Below are positions 8,082 through 16,572 of a stretch of DNA of 64,000 nt, piece by piece. Position 1 is the first letter of the stretch, and the number at the start of each line of letters is the position of its first letter. A program made the position numbers and the translations under genes. Source of the stretch: Alteromonas sp. LOR (GTDB lineage: Bacteria; Pseudomonadota; Gammaproteobacteria; Enterobacterales; Alteromonadaceae); NCBI RefSeq assembly GCF_000753865.1, contig NZ_JQFW01000015.1:62001-126000 (forward strand). The letters are read 5' to 3'. The notes under the pieces were generated by a model. It was not told where the DNA came from. It was given only the letters and a program-made list of their open reading frames with translations, and searched no databases.

Positions 8082-9166
8082 CTATGGACATGGTCCCTGC
8101 ATAGAAAACATTTGTTCGTCTTGCGGCGAGTAAAAACGCCATGTACAGGTTTCAAGTCCACCACCACTGCTGCTTAATTGGGGAATGAACCCTCTTCCTC
8201 TGCCATAATCCACTGGGCTGCTATCGCCAAAATTTCCGCCTACAGGGTCAGATTGAACACTCGCCTCTATATAATTATTTAACTTTTCAAGTAAGCACGC
8301 GTTTACATTAATTGCTCCGCCTTGTCTCAATGCGCTAATTGCAAGACCATCGATACGTGAACCATGGTCATTTATCCCTAGAGCAATGATGTTGTTTTTA
8401 TAATAACGCTATACACAATTTTATTTCTAGCTGGGCTCGAATCATCGCTAGAAAAATTCACCTCTAATAGTTTGCCAATAGAACGAAAGTCCCGAGTGCC
8501 CTCGATTCCAACTCCTCCTGCACCAACAGAAAATGTATCTGCTGCGAAATAGCTATAGGCAAATTTAGATTCGGGCTTGGAATGCTTGCCTTTGTATTCG
8601 ATTTGCAAGTATTGCTGTATGTTACTTCGGGTCCTTGCGTCAAAAGTAGCTCTTACCGCTTTTGCTATGTTTGAACTATCATCGCAGTTACTGAAGGGTT
8701 TTGTACCAGATGTATTCGCTTTGCTATCAAACAAACTTGGTGTGTTTTCGAGGTGTTGATTAACCGTTTCTCTAACAGCATCGAGCTCAGAGTAGGTTGT
8801 AAGAATATCCGTCATCAACATCTCAGCTTCACCGCTTACCGAGAAGCGCTGTACGTTTAATTTCCCGTCGTCTTCTCCTCCGCCTTTATTATCGCGAAAT
8901 AGTTCAAAGCCCCAGACTTGCCCTGTAGATGGGTTGGCCACCAAAATTTGATTTGGTTGGTAGTAACATTTAGGGAGTTCTAGACCAATATCAACGTCTT
9001 TATGGCAGGTAATTTCAGTCTTGAATTTAAGTGCAATGCGTTTTGCCTCAACTTCATTGCAGTCATTGCAGATTTTGGCGCGGTAATTTTCTGCTGTGGC
9101 TGAAAAGGCAGTGAATAGCGTTGCAAGCAGGCATGATTTGGCTAGCACTTTTATCCATGTGTTCAT
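8082..9166 (-). pseudogene. Exported protein gene split by a 1-nt frameshift
   Basis: Two adjacent minus-strand frames read as one protein. The 5' part (9166-8378) encodes a signal peptide ('MNTWIKVLAKSCLLATLFTA', ending FSATA) and about 235 mature residues, including a 'CNDC' pair. It stops just after a run of five A's (8395-8399). The 3' part continues in the other frame as 'IIALGINDHGSRIDGLAIS' and on to 8082 with no break, although it has no start of its own upstream of 8330. One extra A in the run would fuse them into a 361-residue protein. So either an A was lost in this strain, or the sequence has an indel error in the homopolymer. No family recognised. Start 9166 is chosen over 9190 because it leads directly into the signal peptide. 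Confidence 0.7.
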
Positions 9167-9466
9167 TCGTCCATTTTTCCCTATTTCCATTTTACTATGT
9201 ATAAATATAAATGCGATGCGACCTCTTCACCGCCCTCTTAACGTCTCAAATTGTCTACTCACTGTCAAAGAAACTGTTTTTGTTTATCCTTAGCGTTCTC
9301 GCAAAATACGACCAGCGTTTCTACTTTCAATCTAGTTTGCTGTTCTTGCTATAGGTGACATCCAGCCTTAAAAAAATTATTCGTTACCCACCATAAATTC
9401 GCTATCTTATTTTCAAAACAAGCGTATTATCCGCCGAATATTAACACTTGAGTCTTTGAGCCGAAA

Positions 9467-10387
9467 ATGGCCATAGGTTTTCACCACACTAAAGAAAAAA
9501 CCTTACTACGTGTATCGTTTTACGTAGCGGGTTTGTTTGTATTTATCGCACTTGGCTTTGCCTTTATTACCCATTCAGCCGCCATCCTGTTTGACGGCGC
9601 ATACTCACTCATTGCCTTTTTCATGTCGTTGCTCACGCTGAAAGTAGCAAATTTGGTGCAACTGCCCGATGACGACCGTTTTCATTTCGGCTATACGGCC
9701 ATAGAGCCTACGTTAAACTTATTCAAATCCATTGTTATCATTGCCACATGCTTATATGCCGTTGTGGGGGCTATTGGTAGCCTCACAGACGGCGGAATAA
9801 AGGCTGAGTATGGTTATGCAATAATTTACGGTGTTATTGCTACTACTGCGTGCTTTGCTGTGTCTGGCTACATGAAGTATCAAAGCAAGCCCTTGCGTTC
9901 AGATTTAGTGGCGGTAGAAGCTCACACTTGGTTTGTAGATGGCGTATTGAGTGCTTCCATTCTATTAGGGTTTGCCACTGCGTATGGTATTGAGCAAACC
10001 CGTTTTGCTGAGTATGCCTCCTTTGTCGACCCCGTTTTGCTAATAATATTAGGACTCGCGATATTGCCAGTGCCTTTTAAAATCATGCTTAACAGCCTGA
10101 AAGAAGTTATCAATAAAGCGCCACCAGAGTCGGTAACTGCCGTCATTGAAAAGCGTTTAAAGCAAACCTTGATTGCAGTGCCCTATCAACATGTTGAAGT
10201 ACGGATAAGTAAAAGCGGAAGAGACATTTATTTACTCGTGCATATTATTGTTGATAAATCGTTTTCCGTTGCCACGATTAGTGAGTTAGACGATATCCGC
10301 ATAGCCAGTGAGACCGCCATGCGACAATGGGATCCAGCCATTATTATGGATATATTGTTTATCGCTAATCCAGCGTTAGCTGATTAG
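9467..10387 (+). CDS. Cation diffusion facilitator (CDF) family transporter
   Basis: A 306-residue protein with six predicted membrane helices (about 14-35, 40-58, 83-104, 116-134, 157-175, 184-200) and a C-terminal cytoplasmic ferredoxin-like domain, the CDF plan of metal/proton antiporters. Family marks include 'ILFDGAYSLIAFF' in helix 2, 'FHFGYTAIEPTLNLFKS' before helix 3 and 'EAHTWFVDGVLS' at helix 5. The usual second Asp of helix 2 is not at its normal place and the helix 5 His-Asp spacing is five rather than four, so the metal site differs from ZitB/FieF and the substrate cannot be named. Monocistronic, ending at a terminator shared with the convergent peptidase gene. Confidence 0.85.
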   Translation: MAIGFHHTKEKTLLRVSFYVAGLFVFIALGFAFITHSAAILFDGAYSLIAFFMSLLTLKVANLVQLPDDDRFHFGYTAIEPTLNLFKSIVIIATCLYAVVGAIGSLTDGGIKAEYGYAIIYGVIATTACFAVSGYMKYQSKPLRSDLVAVEAHTWFVDGVLSASILLGFATAYGIEQTRFAEYASFVDPVLLIILGLAILPVPFKIMLNSLKEVINKAPPESVTAVIEKRLKQTLIAVPYQHVEVRISKSGRDIYLLVHIIVDKSFSVATISELDDIRIASETAMRQWDPAIIMDILFIANPALAD

Positions 10388-10450
10388 CCAAGCTACTCTT
10401 TTTCACGCGACGGCTACAACCAATACAGTACAATAAAGCTACATAAAAAA

Positions 10451-10482
10451 GCCCTACCAACTAAAGTTGATAGGGCCTTTAT
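10451..10482. terminator. Bidirectional terminator between the CDF and M1 peptidase genes
   Basis: Arms GCCCTACCAAC (10451-10461) and GTTGATAGGGC (10466-10476) pair with one mismatch around a TAAA loop, with CTTTAT after and AAAAAA before the stem. It fits both converging genes. Confidence 0.8.
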
Positions 10483-10547
10483 ATGGCGTATATTCTGAGA
10501 GAACAGGCTTTACCTACTCACTCTTTAAAACATTACTCATAAAGCGC

Positions 10548-12533
10548 TTAGTTAACAAAACCTTCGTTAGCTCTTATCGTTAATGGATGGTAGCCAGGCT
10601 TTGCCTCTTCAAATGCTTTTTTCGCAAATGCTTTACCTTCTGGTGTTTGCGAAAGCGAGCGATAAAGCGGCTTAACCAGTTTGTTTCGGCCAATGCTAAC
10701 CAGATAGCTGTACAAACGCTCGTATGCTGGCTTGTATTCATTGGCTACCGCAATCATCAGCCAGCTGTGGGCAATTTCGTTGTTTTGCGTTTCTGTTAGC
10801 GAAAACGCACTGTCTAATTCGACAAGCTGCTTGTCGGTTAACGACTCGGGCATATTGTTAAGGAAGTATAACCATTCATGCACGGTCCATTGCGCAGTGT
10901 CAATGGCACTTGCCTTAGTGGTATTTGCTAGCCATTCGCCGCGTACCTTATCGATATTAACAAAAGCATCAGACTCAGGCTTTGGTGCGCCCTCAGGAAT
11001 ACCAGGTTCAAAAATCCACTGCTGAATACGCTCAGCGTCCAACTTTTCTGGATATTGCTTAAGTAGCGTTTCGTCCAAATAGTCGATAAAGGTATCTGTA
11101 GTGATGCTTTTGAATGCAAAGTCTTCGAAGTACTGCATTAAAAATGCATCAAAATTCTCGCGCCCTACTTTTTGCTCTAATTCTCGAAGAAAAAGCGCGC
11201 CTTTTTCGTAAGGGATATTTGAAAATACATCGTCAGGGTTACGACCACGTAAATCGATAGCAAGAATTTCATCGTTTTGTTCTAGCGCAGCGATATCGTT
11301 TTGCAAGTCTTGATAGCCTAGCACGGCCTCCTTCTTAAACCGCTCATGACCATAAATCATTTCCATGATGCGATAGGTTAAATAGGTGGTAAAGCCTTCG
11401 TTTAACCACAAATCACGCCATGTAGCGTTGGTAACTGTATTTCCAGACCAGCTATGAGCTAACTCATGTGCAATAAGAGACACTAGACTTTTGTCACCCG
11501 CGATCACAGTTGGAGTGATAAACGAGAGACGAGGGTTTTCCATGCCGCCAAAGGGAAACGATGGCGGTAAAATGAGAAGATCGTATCTGTCCCATTGATA
11601 AGGGCCGTAAGTCTCTTCAGTGACTTCGAGCATTGCTTCGGTGTCTTCAAATTCTTTAGCTGCACTTTCAAGAAGCGCAGGTTCGGCATACACCCCTGTT
11701 CTCTCCCCCATGGCCTTAAACTGCAGATCGCCAATGGCTAATGCAATAAGGTAAGAAGGAATAGGTTGCGGCATGGTAAAGGTGTATTCACCATCGCGCT
11801 GTGTTTGAGGATCGTTTGCTGCGCTCATTACTGCCAATAAGCTTGGCGGTGTTTTAATGGTGGCCTCATAAGTCACACGCACTTGCGGGGAGTCTTGCAA
11901 TGGTATAAAGCTTCGGGCGTGAACGGCCTGTGCTTGAGTAAATAAGAACGGATGCTTTTTACCTGCAGTTTGTGCTGGTGTGAGCCACTGAACGCCTGAC
12001 GCACTTGGTGATGTGGAATAGTTCACGGTAACTTGATTGGCGTTCTCGGGTAACGAGATGGAAAGAGGCGTTCCTAGGTCAACATCGGTTTCGCCTAAAG
12101 TAAAGGGAACTGCCTCACCATTTACGGTAACAGTTTCAATTTTAAGAGCGCGAGTATCAAGAACAAGCTCATTGTATTTTGGGTCGGTGCGCTCTACCTT
12201 GAGCGTTGCACTTCCTGATAACTGCTGAGTATCAAAATTAGCGCTAAGATCTAACGCCAAATGCGTTACCCGTACTTCATCGGGATTAGAGAATGAATGA
12301 TAATCAACGCCTGAGGCCATGTCAGATGACCCCTCTGTAATTTCTGCTCTAGCGTTGTCTTCTGCCGCCTTGTTTCCCATATTTTTGTTTACAACGTCTT
12401 TCATGGCAGCGCTAGCGTCGGCCTTACTTGAAGGCTCAGTTGTGGCATCGCTGCACGCAAAAAGTGCTGGTACACAAATTAGCGTAGCTAGCATTTTGCA
12501 GTAGCTCATAGTGTGGTTCCCATGTTGGTTCAT
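10548..12533 (-). CDS. M1 family aminopeptidase, lipoprotein (LTA4-hydrolase-like)
   Basis: A 661-residue zinc aminopeptidase. The exopeptidase motif 'GGMENPR' and the zinc site HELAH (His356, Glu357, His360) with Glu379 eighteen residues on are present, followed by the helical C-terminal domain typical of leukotriene A4 hydrolase-type M1 enzymes. The N-terminus is a lipoprotein signal with lipobox 'LFAC' at about residue 27, so the enzyme should be membrane-anchored and face the periplasm or outside, releasing N-terminal residues from peptides. An in-frame ATG at residue 9 (MSYCKM) is an equally good start. Residues 30-70 form a low-complexity Ser/Ala/Glu linker. Monocistronic. Confidence 0.93.
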   Translation of the reverse strand: MNQHGNHTMSYCKMLATLICVPALFACSDATTEPSSKADASAAMKDVVNKNMGNKAAEDNARAEITEGSSDMASGVDYHSFSNPDEVRVTHLALDLSANFDTQQLSGSATLKVERTDPKYNELVLDTRALKIETVTVNGEAVPFTLGETDVDLGTPLSISLPENANQVTVNYSTSPSASGVQWLTPAQTAGKKHPFLFTQAQAVHARSFIPLQDSPQVRVTYEATIKTPPSLLAVMSAANDPQTQRDGEYTFTMPQPIPSYLIALAIGDLQFKAMGERTGVYAEPALLESAAKEFEDTEAMLEVTEETYGPYQWDRYDLLILPPSFPFGGMENPRLSFITPTVIAGDKSLVSLIAHELAHSWSGNTVTNATWRDLWLNEGFTTYLTYRIMEMIYGHERFKKEAVLGYQDLQNDIAALEQNDEILAIDLRGRNPDDVFSNIPYEKGALFLRELEQKVGRENFDAFLMQYFEDFAFKSITTDTFIDYLDETLLKQYPEKLDAERIQQWIFEPGIPEGAPKPESDAFVNIDKVRGEWLANTTKASAIDTAQWTVHEWLYFLNNMPESLTDKQLVELDSAFSLTETQNNEIAHSWLMIAVANEYKPAYERLYSYLVSIGRNKLVKPLYRSLSQTPEGKAFAKKAFEEAKPGYHPLTIRANEGFVN

Positions 12534-12927
12534 GCTTCTTCCTTTATAGTTCTTTCTAGCTCGTTCTATTTCTTTATAAGTTTGGGCAATTCTGTCTAAG
12601 AGTTCGTTCTACATGGTCATAGTAGCAAGTCGAGACTTCAGGAGCGATAAATAAACAATAGGGTCTAGAGAAGTTGTTCACTGGAGAGCATTTTCAATAC
12701 AAATAGCACCTAAGAGACTAAAAAATAGACTATTTTTAATTTAAGTTTGATATTTCCTATCTAATATTTTCTAATAACGGGAGCAAAGGATATGCGACCA
12801 TTCTTTAAAACTTATTTCACTGCAGGATTGCAGGGTCATAGTTTCTGTACGTCTATACCTTTGCTTCCATATAAAAAGCTTCAGCGCTAATAATTGCAAT
12901 AAGAAGCACTCTATAGAGAAAATACTA
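12534..12927. other. Intergenic region without a supported gene
   Basis: About 390 bp between divergent genes. It is AT-rich around 12720-12775. A 74-codon minus-strand frame overlapping the start of the lipoprotein gene was judged a shadow. No recognisable operator, hairpin or RNA. Confidence 0.5.
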
Positions 12928-14151
12928 ATGAAAGCAAAACTCTTAACATCACTTATCTCAGCAACGCTTCTCACTGCTTGTGGCAGCACACCCATGACCC
13001 CAGAAGAACAGGCAATGGCAAGTCAAATGCAACAAGCCTTTTTGGCTCGACTTCAAAGTTCTACCATGCCTGGCGGCGCAGCCACACAAGCTCAAGAAAC
13101 TGTCGAGCCAGAAATTGTAATTAGTGAGAATGAGCTTTTAGCACAAAAGCAAAAAATAGATTTAAGTGGTGGACCTGCAATCTTTTATCGCGAAAAAGAC
13201 GGGATCCTAATAAACAACACAATATTTAACGACTTTGAAGGCCAAGTGGCTAACTTTGGCGGGAATCGTTTTACTGGCGAATTTACTTATGCTGTGAAAA
13301 ACTTTAACGGCTCTTTTTCATTAAAGTACCATAAGGCTAATTCACAAGAGGCGCCCGTTAAAATTGCTACTGTTTTAAAACGTGGCAACCAATTTGAAGT
13401 GAAAACAGTAACCGGGAAGACCATTCCTGGGAACAACGTTATTCCTACGTCTGATGGCTTTATAGTGGGCCGCCCTGGCTCTGCATTCCGCTATACCATA
13501 GGCGACAATAATGTGAAGTCTATTTCCCTCCTTGATAACTATCACATTGCCAAATATCAAAATGGAGATGCGGCATCGACAGGGTTTATTCTTTTAGAAA
13601 AGAATGCTCGCAACAAGAACGATGATGTCGGCGGACTACTTGATACCTTCAAGGAAATGGGAAGTACGTTTGGACTTAATAAACTCGACGACTACGTGCT
13701 AGTTAGCCTTGACGGCCAAACTATTGTGCCTATGGATGTTGGCTTAGGCGGAAAGGAAATTGCAGAGCACTCAAATTGTACTCGCCAGAACTCGGTAATA
13801 AACAAGTGCGAGAACGTTGACTTCCGCGAGTCACTTTACACTGAGCTAGGTCTACCAAATTATAGTCACTATTACTGGTCGATTAATTGGGTGCAAACTC
13901 AGGATGGTCCGCTTGCGATATACCGCACATCTACCAAAATCAAAATTGTCGATATCAACAACAACCAAGTACACACTGCATTTTCTCGTGTGTTAGGTGT
14001 CAACGAATTCGATGTCATTGAAAATGCAAACGGTACTACTGGTATTGAAGCTCGATTAGGGTTTAGCAAAGAAAAAATTGATGATATTGAGTCTTTTATC
14101 AAAAACAATACTGTTGATATTGAGCCTATTCAAACCTTGCAAACATCGTAA
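12928..14151 (+). CDS. Lipoprotein of unknown function
   Basis: A 407-residue protein with a short lipoprotein signal, 'MKAKLLTSLISATLLTACGS', whose lipobox Cys is residue 18. Then comes a Gln/Ala/Met-rich linker (about 25-60), and a largely beta-strand body with several Gly-Asn turns. Two cysteines ('HSNCTRQNSVINKCEN', about 288-298) may form a disulfide. No family is recognised, and the C-terminus carries no anchor. ATG start with GAG upstream. The +2 residue Gly does not indicate inner-membrane retention, so outer-membrane sorting is likely (inference). Monocistronic, ended by a strong hairpin. Confidence 0.65.
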   Translation: MKAKLLTSLISATLLTACGSTPMTPEEQAMASQMQQAFLARLQSSTMPGGAATQAQETVEPEIVISENELLAQKQKIDLSGGPAIFYREKDGILINNTIFNDFEGQVANFGGNRFTGEFTYAVKNFNGSFSLKYHKANSQEAPVKIATVLKRGNQFEVKTVTGKTIPGNNVIPTSDGFIVGRPGSAFRYTIGDNNVKSISLLDNYHIAKYQNGDAASTGFILLEKNARNKNDDVGGLLDTFKEMGSTFGLNKLDDYVLVSLDGQTIVPMDVGLGGKEIAEHSNCTRQNSVINKCENVDFRESLYTELGLPNYSHYYWSINWVQTQDGPLAIYRTSTKIKIVDINNNQVHTAFSRVLGVNEFDVIENANGTTGIEARLGFSKEKIDDIESFIKNNTVDIEPIQTLQTS

Positions 14152-14160
14152 GGTAATTTT

Positions 14161-14192
14161 TGCGGGTAGAGGCATATTGTGCCCTACCCGCA
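14161..14192. terminator. Terminator hairpin after the orphan lipoprotein gene
   Basis: Arms TGCGGGTAG (14161-14169) and CTACCCGCA (14184-14192) enclose a second pairing GGCA/TGCC (14171-14174, 14180-14183), giving an almost continuous 13-bp stem with a short loop, then TTTAAA. Lies 9 nt past the stop codon. Confidence 0.75.
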
Positions 14193-14248
14193 TTTAAACG
14201 CCAATTTTAGAGTTTTATTAATTCACTTAAAAATAGCACTTCAACTCT

Positions 14249-14680
14249 TTAAGCTAGCGCTATCTCTACTTCAATATTGCCGCGAGTTGCATTTGAGTAC
14301 GGGCACACTTGGTGCGCTGCATCTACTAGCGCCTGCGCTTTGTCTGTTTCCACATCACCAAGGTCAACGGTAAGCTTAACGGCAATGGCAAAGCCTTGTT
14401 CGATAGGCCCAATAGACACATCGCCAGTTACGCTAATATCGTCTGACAATTTAATTTTTTGTGAAGCAGCAACGTGCTTCAGTGCACCGATGAAGCAGGC
14501 TGAGTACCCTGCTGCAAACATTTGCTCAGGGTTTGTCCCCTGCCCACCTGCGCCGCCAAGTTCTTTTGGTGTAGAAAGTCCAAGCTCAAGTTTGCCGTCA
14601 CTAGACTTTGCCGTACCTTCTCTTCCGCCTGTTGCCGTTGCTGTACCGGTATAAACGACCTGTTGTAATGTATGCATCAT
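14249..14680 (-). CDS. ohr: Organic hydroperoxide resistance protein Ohr
   Basis: A thiol peroxidase that reduces organic hydroperoxides. The frame from 14680 gives 143 residues, the family's usual size, starting MMHTLQQVVYTGTATATGG. The peroxidatic Cys is in 'GYSACFIGAL' and the resolving Cys in 'HQVCPYSNATRGN', and the 'GGAGGQGTNPEQMFAAGY' block is typical. The start at 14680 is chosen because GGAG lies five nt upstream; the open frame runs further to 14740 but that region is the operator. Divergent from its regulator ohrR, sharing a 155-bp region with two OhrR-type sites. Confidence 0.96.
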   Translation of the reverse strand: MMHTLQQVVYTGTATATGGREGTAKSSDGKLELGLSTPKELGGAGGQGTNPEQMFAAGYSACFIGALKHVAASQKIKLSDDISVTGDVSIGPIEQGFAIAVKLTVDLGDVETDKAQALVDAAHQVCPYSNATRGNIEVEIALA

Positions 14681-14740
14681 AAACTCCGTTGTTAAAAAGA
14701 AAATTGCAAAACAGTAAGCGAAGACTTTAGTTAGCCACAC

Positions 14741-14760
14741 TTACTTTGCATGCAAAGTAA
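14741..14760. promoter_or_regulatory. Perfect 20-bp palindrome, likely OhrR operator
   Basis: TTACTTTGCATGCAAAGTAA is a perfect palindrome in the ohr-ohrR intergenic region, 60 bp upstream of the ohr start. OhrR proteins are MarR-type dimers that bind such palindromes to repress ohr and often themselves. Binding here is inferred from position and symmetry. Confidence 0.75.
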
Positions 14761-14789
14761 AATAACACTATCCCGGCTTGAAGTTCAAG

Positions 14790-14807
14790 TACTTTGCATA
14801 CAAAATA
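14790..14807. promoter_or_regulatory. Second, imperfect OhrR-type site
   Basis: TACTTTGCATACAAAATA repeats the left half of the perfect palindrome at 14741-14760, with a degenerate right half. It lies 28 bp before the ohrR start and could mediate autorepression. Confidence 0.6.
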
Positions 14808-14835
14808 TAAAACTACTATTGAATTGGAGTTGCCT

Positions 14836-15279
14836 GTGTCTGAATTATTAAAATTAGAAAATCAGCTTTGTCATCGCTTTTATACGCTTTCAAATGCATT
14901 TACACGTGCTTACAGGCCGCTGTTGAAGGCGCTGGATATTACTTATCCACAGTACATTACGCTTATGGCTTTGTGGGAAGCGAATAACATCACCATTGCC
15001 GAACTATTAGAGCGCACCGCGATTGATGGTGGAGCTATGACGCTCATTCTTAAAAAGCTGAATGAAAAACAATTCCTCACTATTGAAAAAGACGAACACG
15101 ACAAGCGAGTTAAACGAGTAATGCTCACCGAGGAAGGTAAATCGAAAAAGCAAATAGCCCAAGACGTACCCTCGCAGATGCTGTGCAAATTAAAAGGCAT
15201 GAGCCATGAAGAAAGCGTGCAGCTTCGTTACTTACTAGACAAACTTGGTAGCTGCTTTAACGCTGACGAACAAAGATAG
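14836..15279 (+). CDS. ohrR: OhrR, MarR-family organic peroxide sensor
   Basis: A 147-residue winged-helix repressor. The N-terminal 'LENQLCHRFYTLSNAF' carries the single reactive cysteine that is oxidised by organic peroxides in OhrR proteins, and 'LDITYPQYITLMALWE' and the wing 'KDEHDKRVKRVMLTEEGK' follow the family closely. The GTG at 14836 with GGAG six nt upstream gives the normal OhrR length; a longer frame from a TTG at 14794 would start inside the operator and is rejected. Two further cysteines near the C-terminus ('QMLCKL', 'GSCFNADE') could take part in disulfide formation, the two-Cys mode of OhrR (inference). Followed by the MerR-methyltransferase gene, which has its own promoter. 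Confidence 0.93.
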   Translation: MSELLKLENQLCHRFYTLSNAFTRAYRPLLKALDITYPQYITLMALWEANNITIAELLERTAIDGGAMTLILKKLNEKQFLTIEKDEHDKRVKRVMLTEEGKSKKQIAQDVPSQMLCKLKGMSHEESVQLRYLLDKLGSCFNADEQR

Positions 15280-15296
15280 AGAATGAAAATTGATTC

Positions 15297-15327
15297 TTGA
15301 CCTGTCTATAACTATATAGTTTACATT
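15297..15327 (+). promoter_or_regulatory. MerR-type promoter (19-bp spacer with internal palindrome)
   Basis: TTGACC (-35, 15297-15302) and TACATT (-10, 15322-15327) are separated by 19 bp instead of the usual 17, and the spacer contains the perfect 12-bp palindrome AACTATATAGTT (15310-15321). An over-long spacer with a centred dyad is the hallmark of promoters activated by DNA distortion by MerR-family proteins. It lies 33 bp upstream of the MerR-methyltransferase start, indicating autoregulation. Confidence 0.75.
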
Positions 15328-15359
15328 CAACGTCGCATTAAAAATGTATGGAGTTATAC

Positions 15360-16529
15360 GTGTATCGTATTTCTGAGTTAGGTGCATTGGTAGGTTTATC
15401 GAGAACCACCTTACTTTACTACGAAAAGCTTAATTTGATTTGCGGCAAGAGGTTAGGAAATGGCTATCGAGTATATAGCGATAGAGACATACAACAAGTT
15501 CGCTTAATTCAACAGCTACAAAGCGGCGGATTGACGTTGGCTGAATGTAAATCTTGCCTTGAAAGTAAGTTGGATAGGTCTGTTCTTAAATCTCGCTATG
15601 ACGAGCTAACGCAAGAGATCAGCCGAAAACAAACGTCGTTGGCGTTGTTGTCTTCCCTGTTAGGTGAAAGCAGCAGTAGATCGTGGCACCAAATACTTGC
15701 TGATGTAGCGCCAGATGCACATATAGACTGGTTAAAAATTCAAGGGTTTGATGAGAAGCAAGCTCTAAGGATCAAATGGTTATCAAAAGACATGAATGAA
15801 CATGACAAGTATATGCAAGATTTCATGAACGTATATGAAACGCTCGAATCGTGGGGGCCGAACAGCGAGTCTGACACTGTGAGAGCGTTTCAAACACTTA
15901 GTATTAATCCTAGAAAAATTTTAGAGATTGGTTGCGGCAAGGGTAATTCAACCATGCTCTTGGCTAGATTATGCGATGCACGCATTGTAGCGACGGATAA
16001 CGAACAAAGTGCCTTGGATAAGGTAGAAGATAAAATAAAGCAAAATAACATGGGCGAGCGAGTATCAACCCAATGTATTAGCATGACGGAATTAAGCTTT
16101 GGCGAAGAGAAGTTTGACGTAATTTGGGCTGAAGCCTCCGCCTATGTAATGGGCATAGAGAACGCGTTAGAGAAATGGAAATCGCTTATCTCGGAAAATG
16201 GTGCGTTGGTGTTTAGTGATTTAGTTTGGTTGACAGAGACCCCAAGCAAAGAAGCGATTAAGCATTGGAAAAGTGACTACCCAGATATGCAAACTGTTGA
16301 TACTCGAAAGTTACAAATAGAAAAGGCTGGATACAACCTACAGAATACTTTTACGCTGTCTGAACAAGCGTGGAAAAACTATTATGAGCCACTTGAACAG
16401 CGGTTAAATGAGGTTGGCCCTACACTGGCTGGTTCACAAGCAGTTACCGATATTCAAAACGAAGTAGCGTTGTTTAAATCTCACCTTGGCGAATTTGGCT
16501 ACCAATTTTTCATCGCAGAAAAGTGTTGA
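15360..16529 (+). CDS. MerR-type HTH fused to SAM-dependent methyltransferase
   Basis: A 389-residue two-domain protein. Residues 1-70 are a MerR DNA-binding domain ('YRISELGALVGLSRTTLLYY', then 'GNGYRVYSDRDIQQVRLIQQ'), followed by the dimerising helix (about 70-105) and a linker region of about 70 residues ('WLKIQGFDEKQALRIKWLSK'). From about 175 on is a class I methyltransferase with the SAM loop 'ILEIGCGKGNST', 'ATDNEQSAL' at the acidic loop and 'FDVIWAEASAYVMG' at motif IV. The GTG at 15360 is preferred over the ATG at 15348, since GGAG lies about six nt upstream and MerR proteins typically begin 'MYRIS'. A MerR-type promoter precedes it. It may sense a compound through its own catalytic domain; the substrate is unknown. 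Confidence 0.85.
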   Translation: MYRISELGALVGLSRTTLLYYEKLNLICGKRLGNGYRVYSDRDIQQVRLIQQLQSGGLTLAECKSCLESKLDRSVLKSRYDELTQEISRKQTSLALLSSLLGESSSRSWHQILADVAPDAHIDWLKIQGFDEKQALRIKWLSKDMNEHDKYMQDFMNVYETLESWGPNSESDTVRAFQTLSINPRKILEIGCGKGNSTMLLARLCDARIVATDNEQSALDKVEDKIKQNNMGERVSTQCISMTELSFGEEKFDVIWAEASAYVMGIENALEKWKSLISENGALVFSDLVWLTETPSKEAIKHWKSDYPDMQTVDTRKLQIEKAGYNLQNTFTLSEQAWKNYYEPLEQRLNEVGPTLAGSQAVTDIQNEVALFKSHLGEFGYQFFIAEKC

Positions 16530-16572
16530 AGCTTTGTCTACGGCGTTTCAAGTGAAACGCCGCTTGCGCCTA

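Noticed and set aside
8391..8402. Programmed -1 ribosomal frameshift at the A-run in the broken exported-protein gene
   Set aside because: In the zero frame the heptamer reads A-AAA-ACA, which lacks the canonical X-XXY-YYZ re-pairing in the A site, and no strong downstream structure was seen. A simple 1-nt loss is the better explanation.
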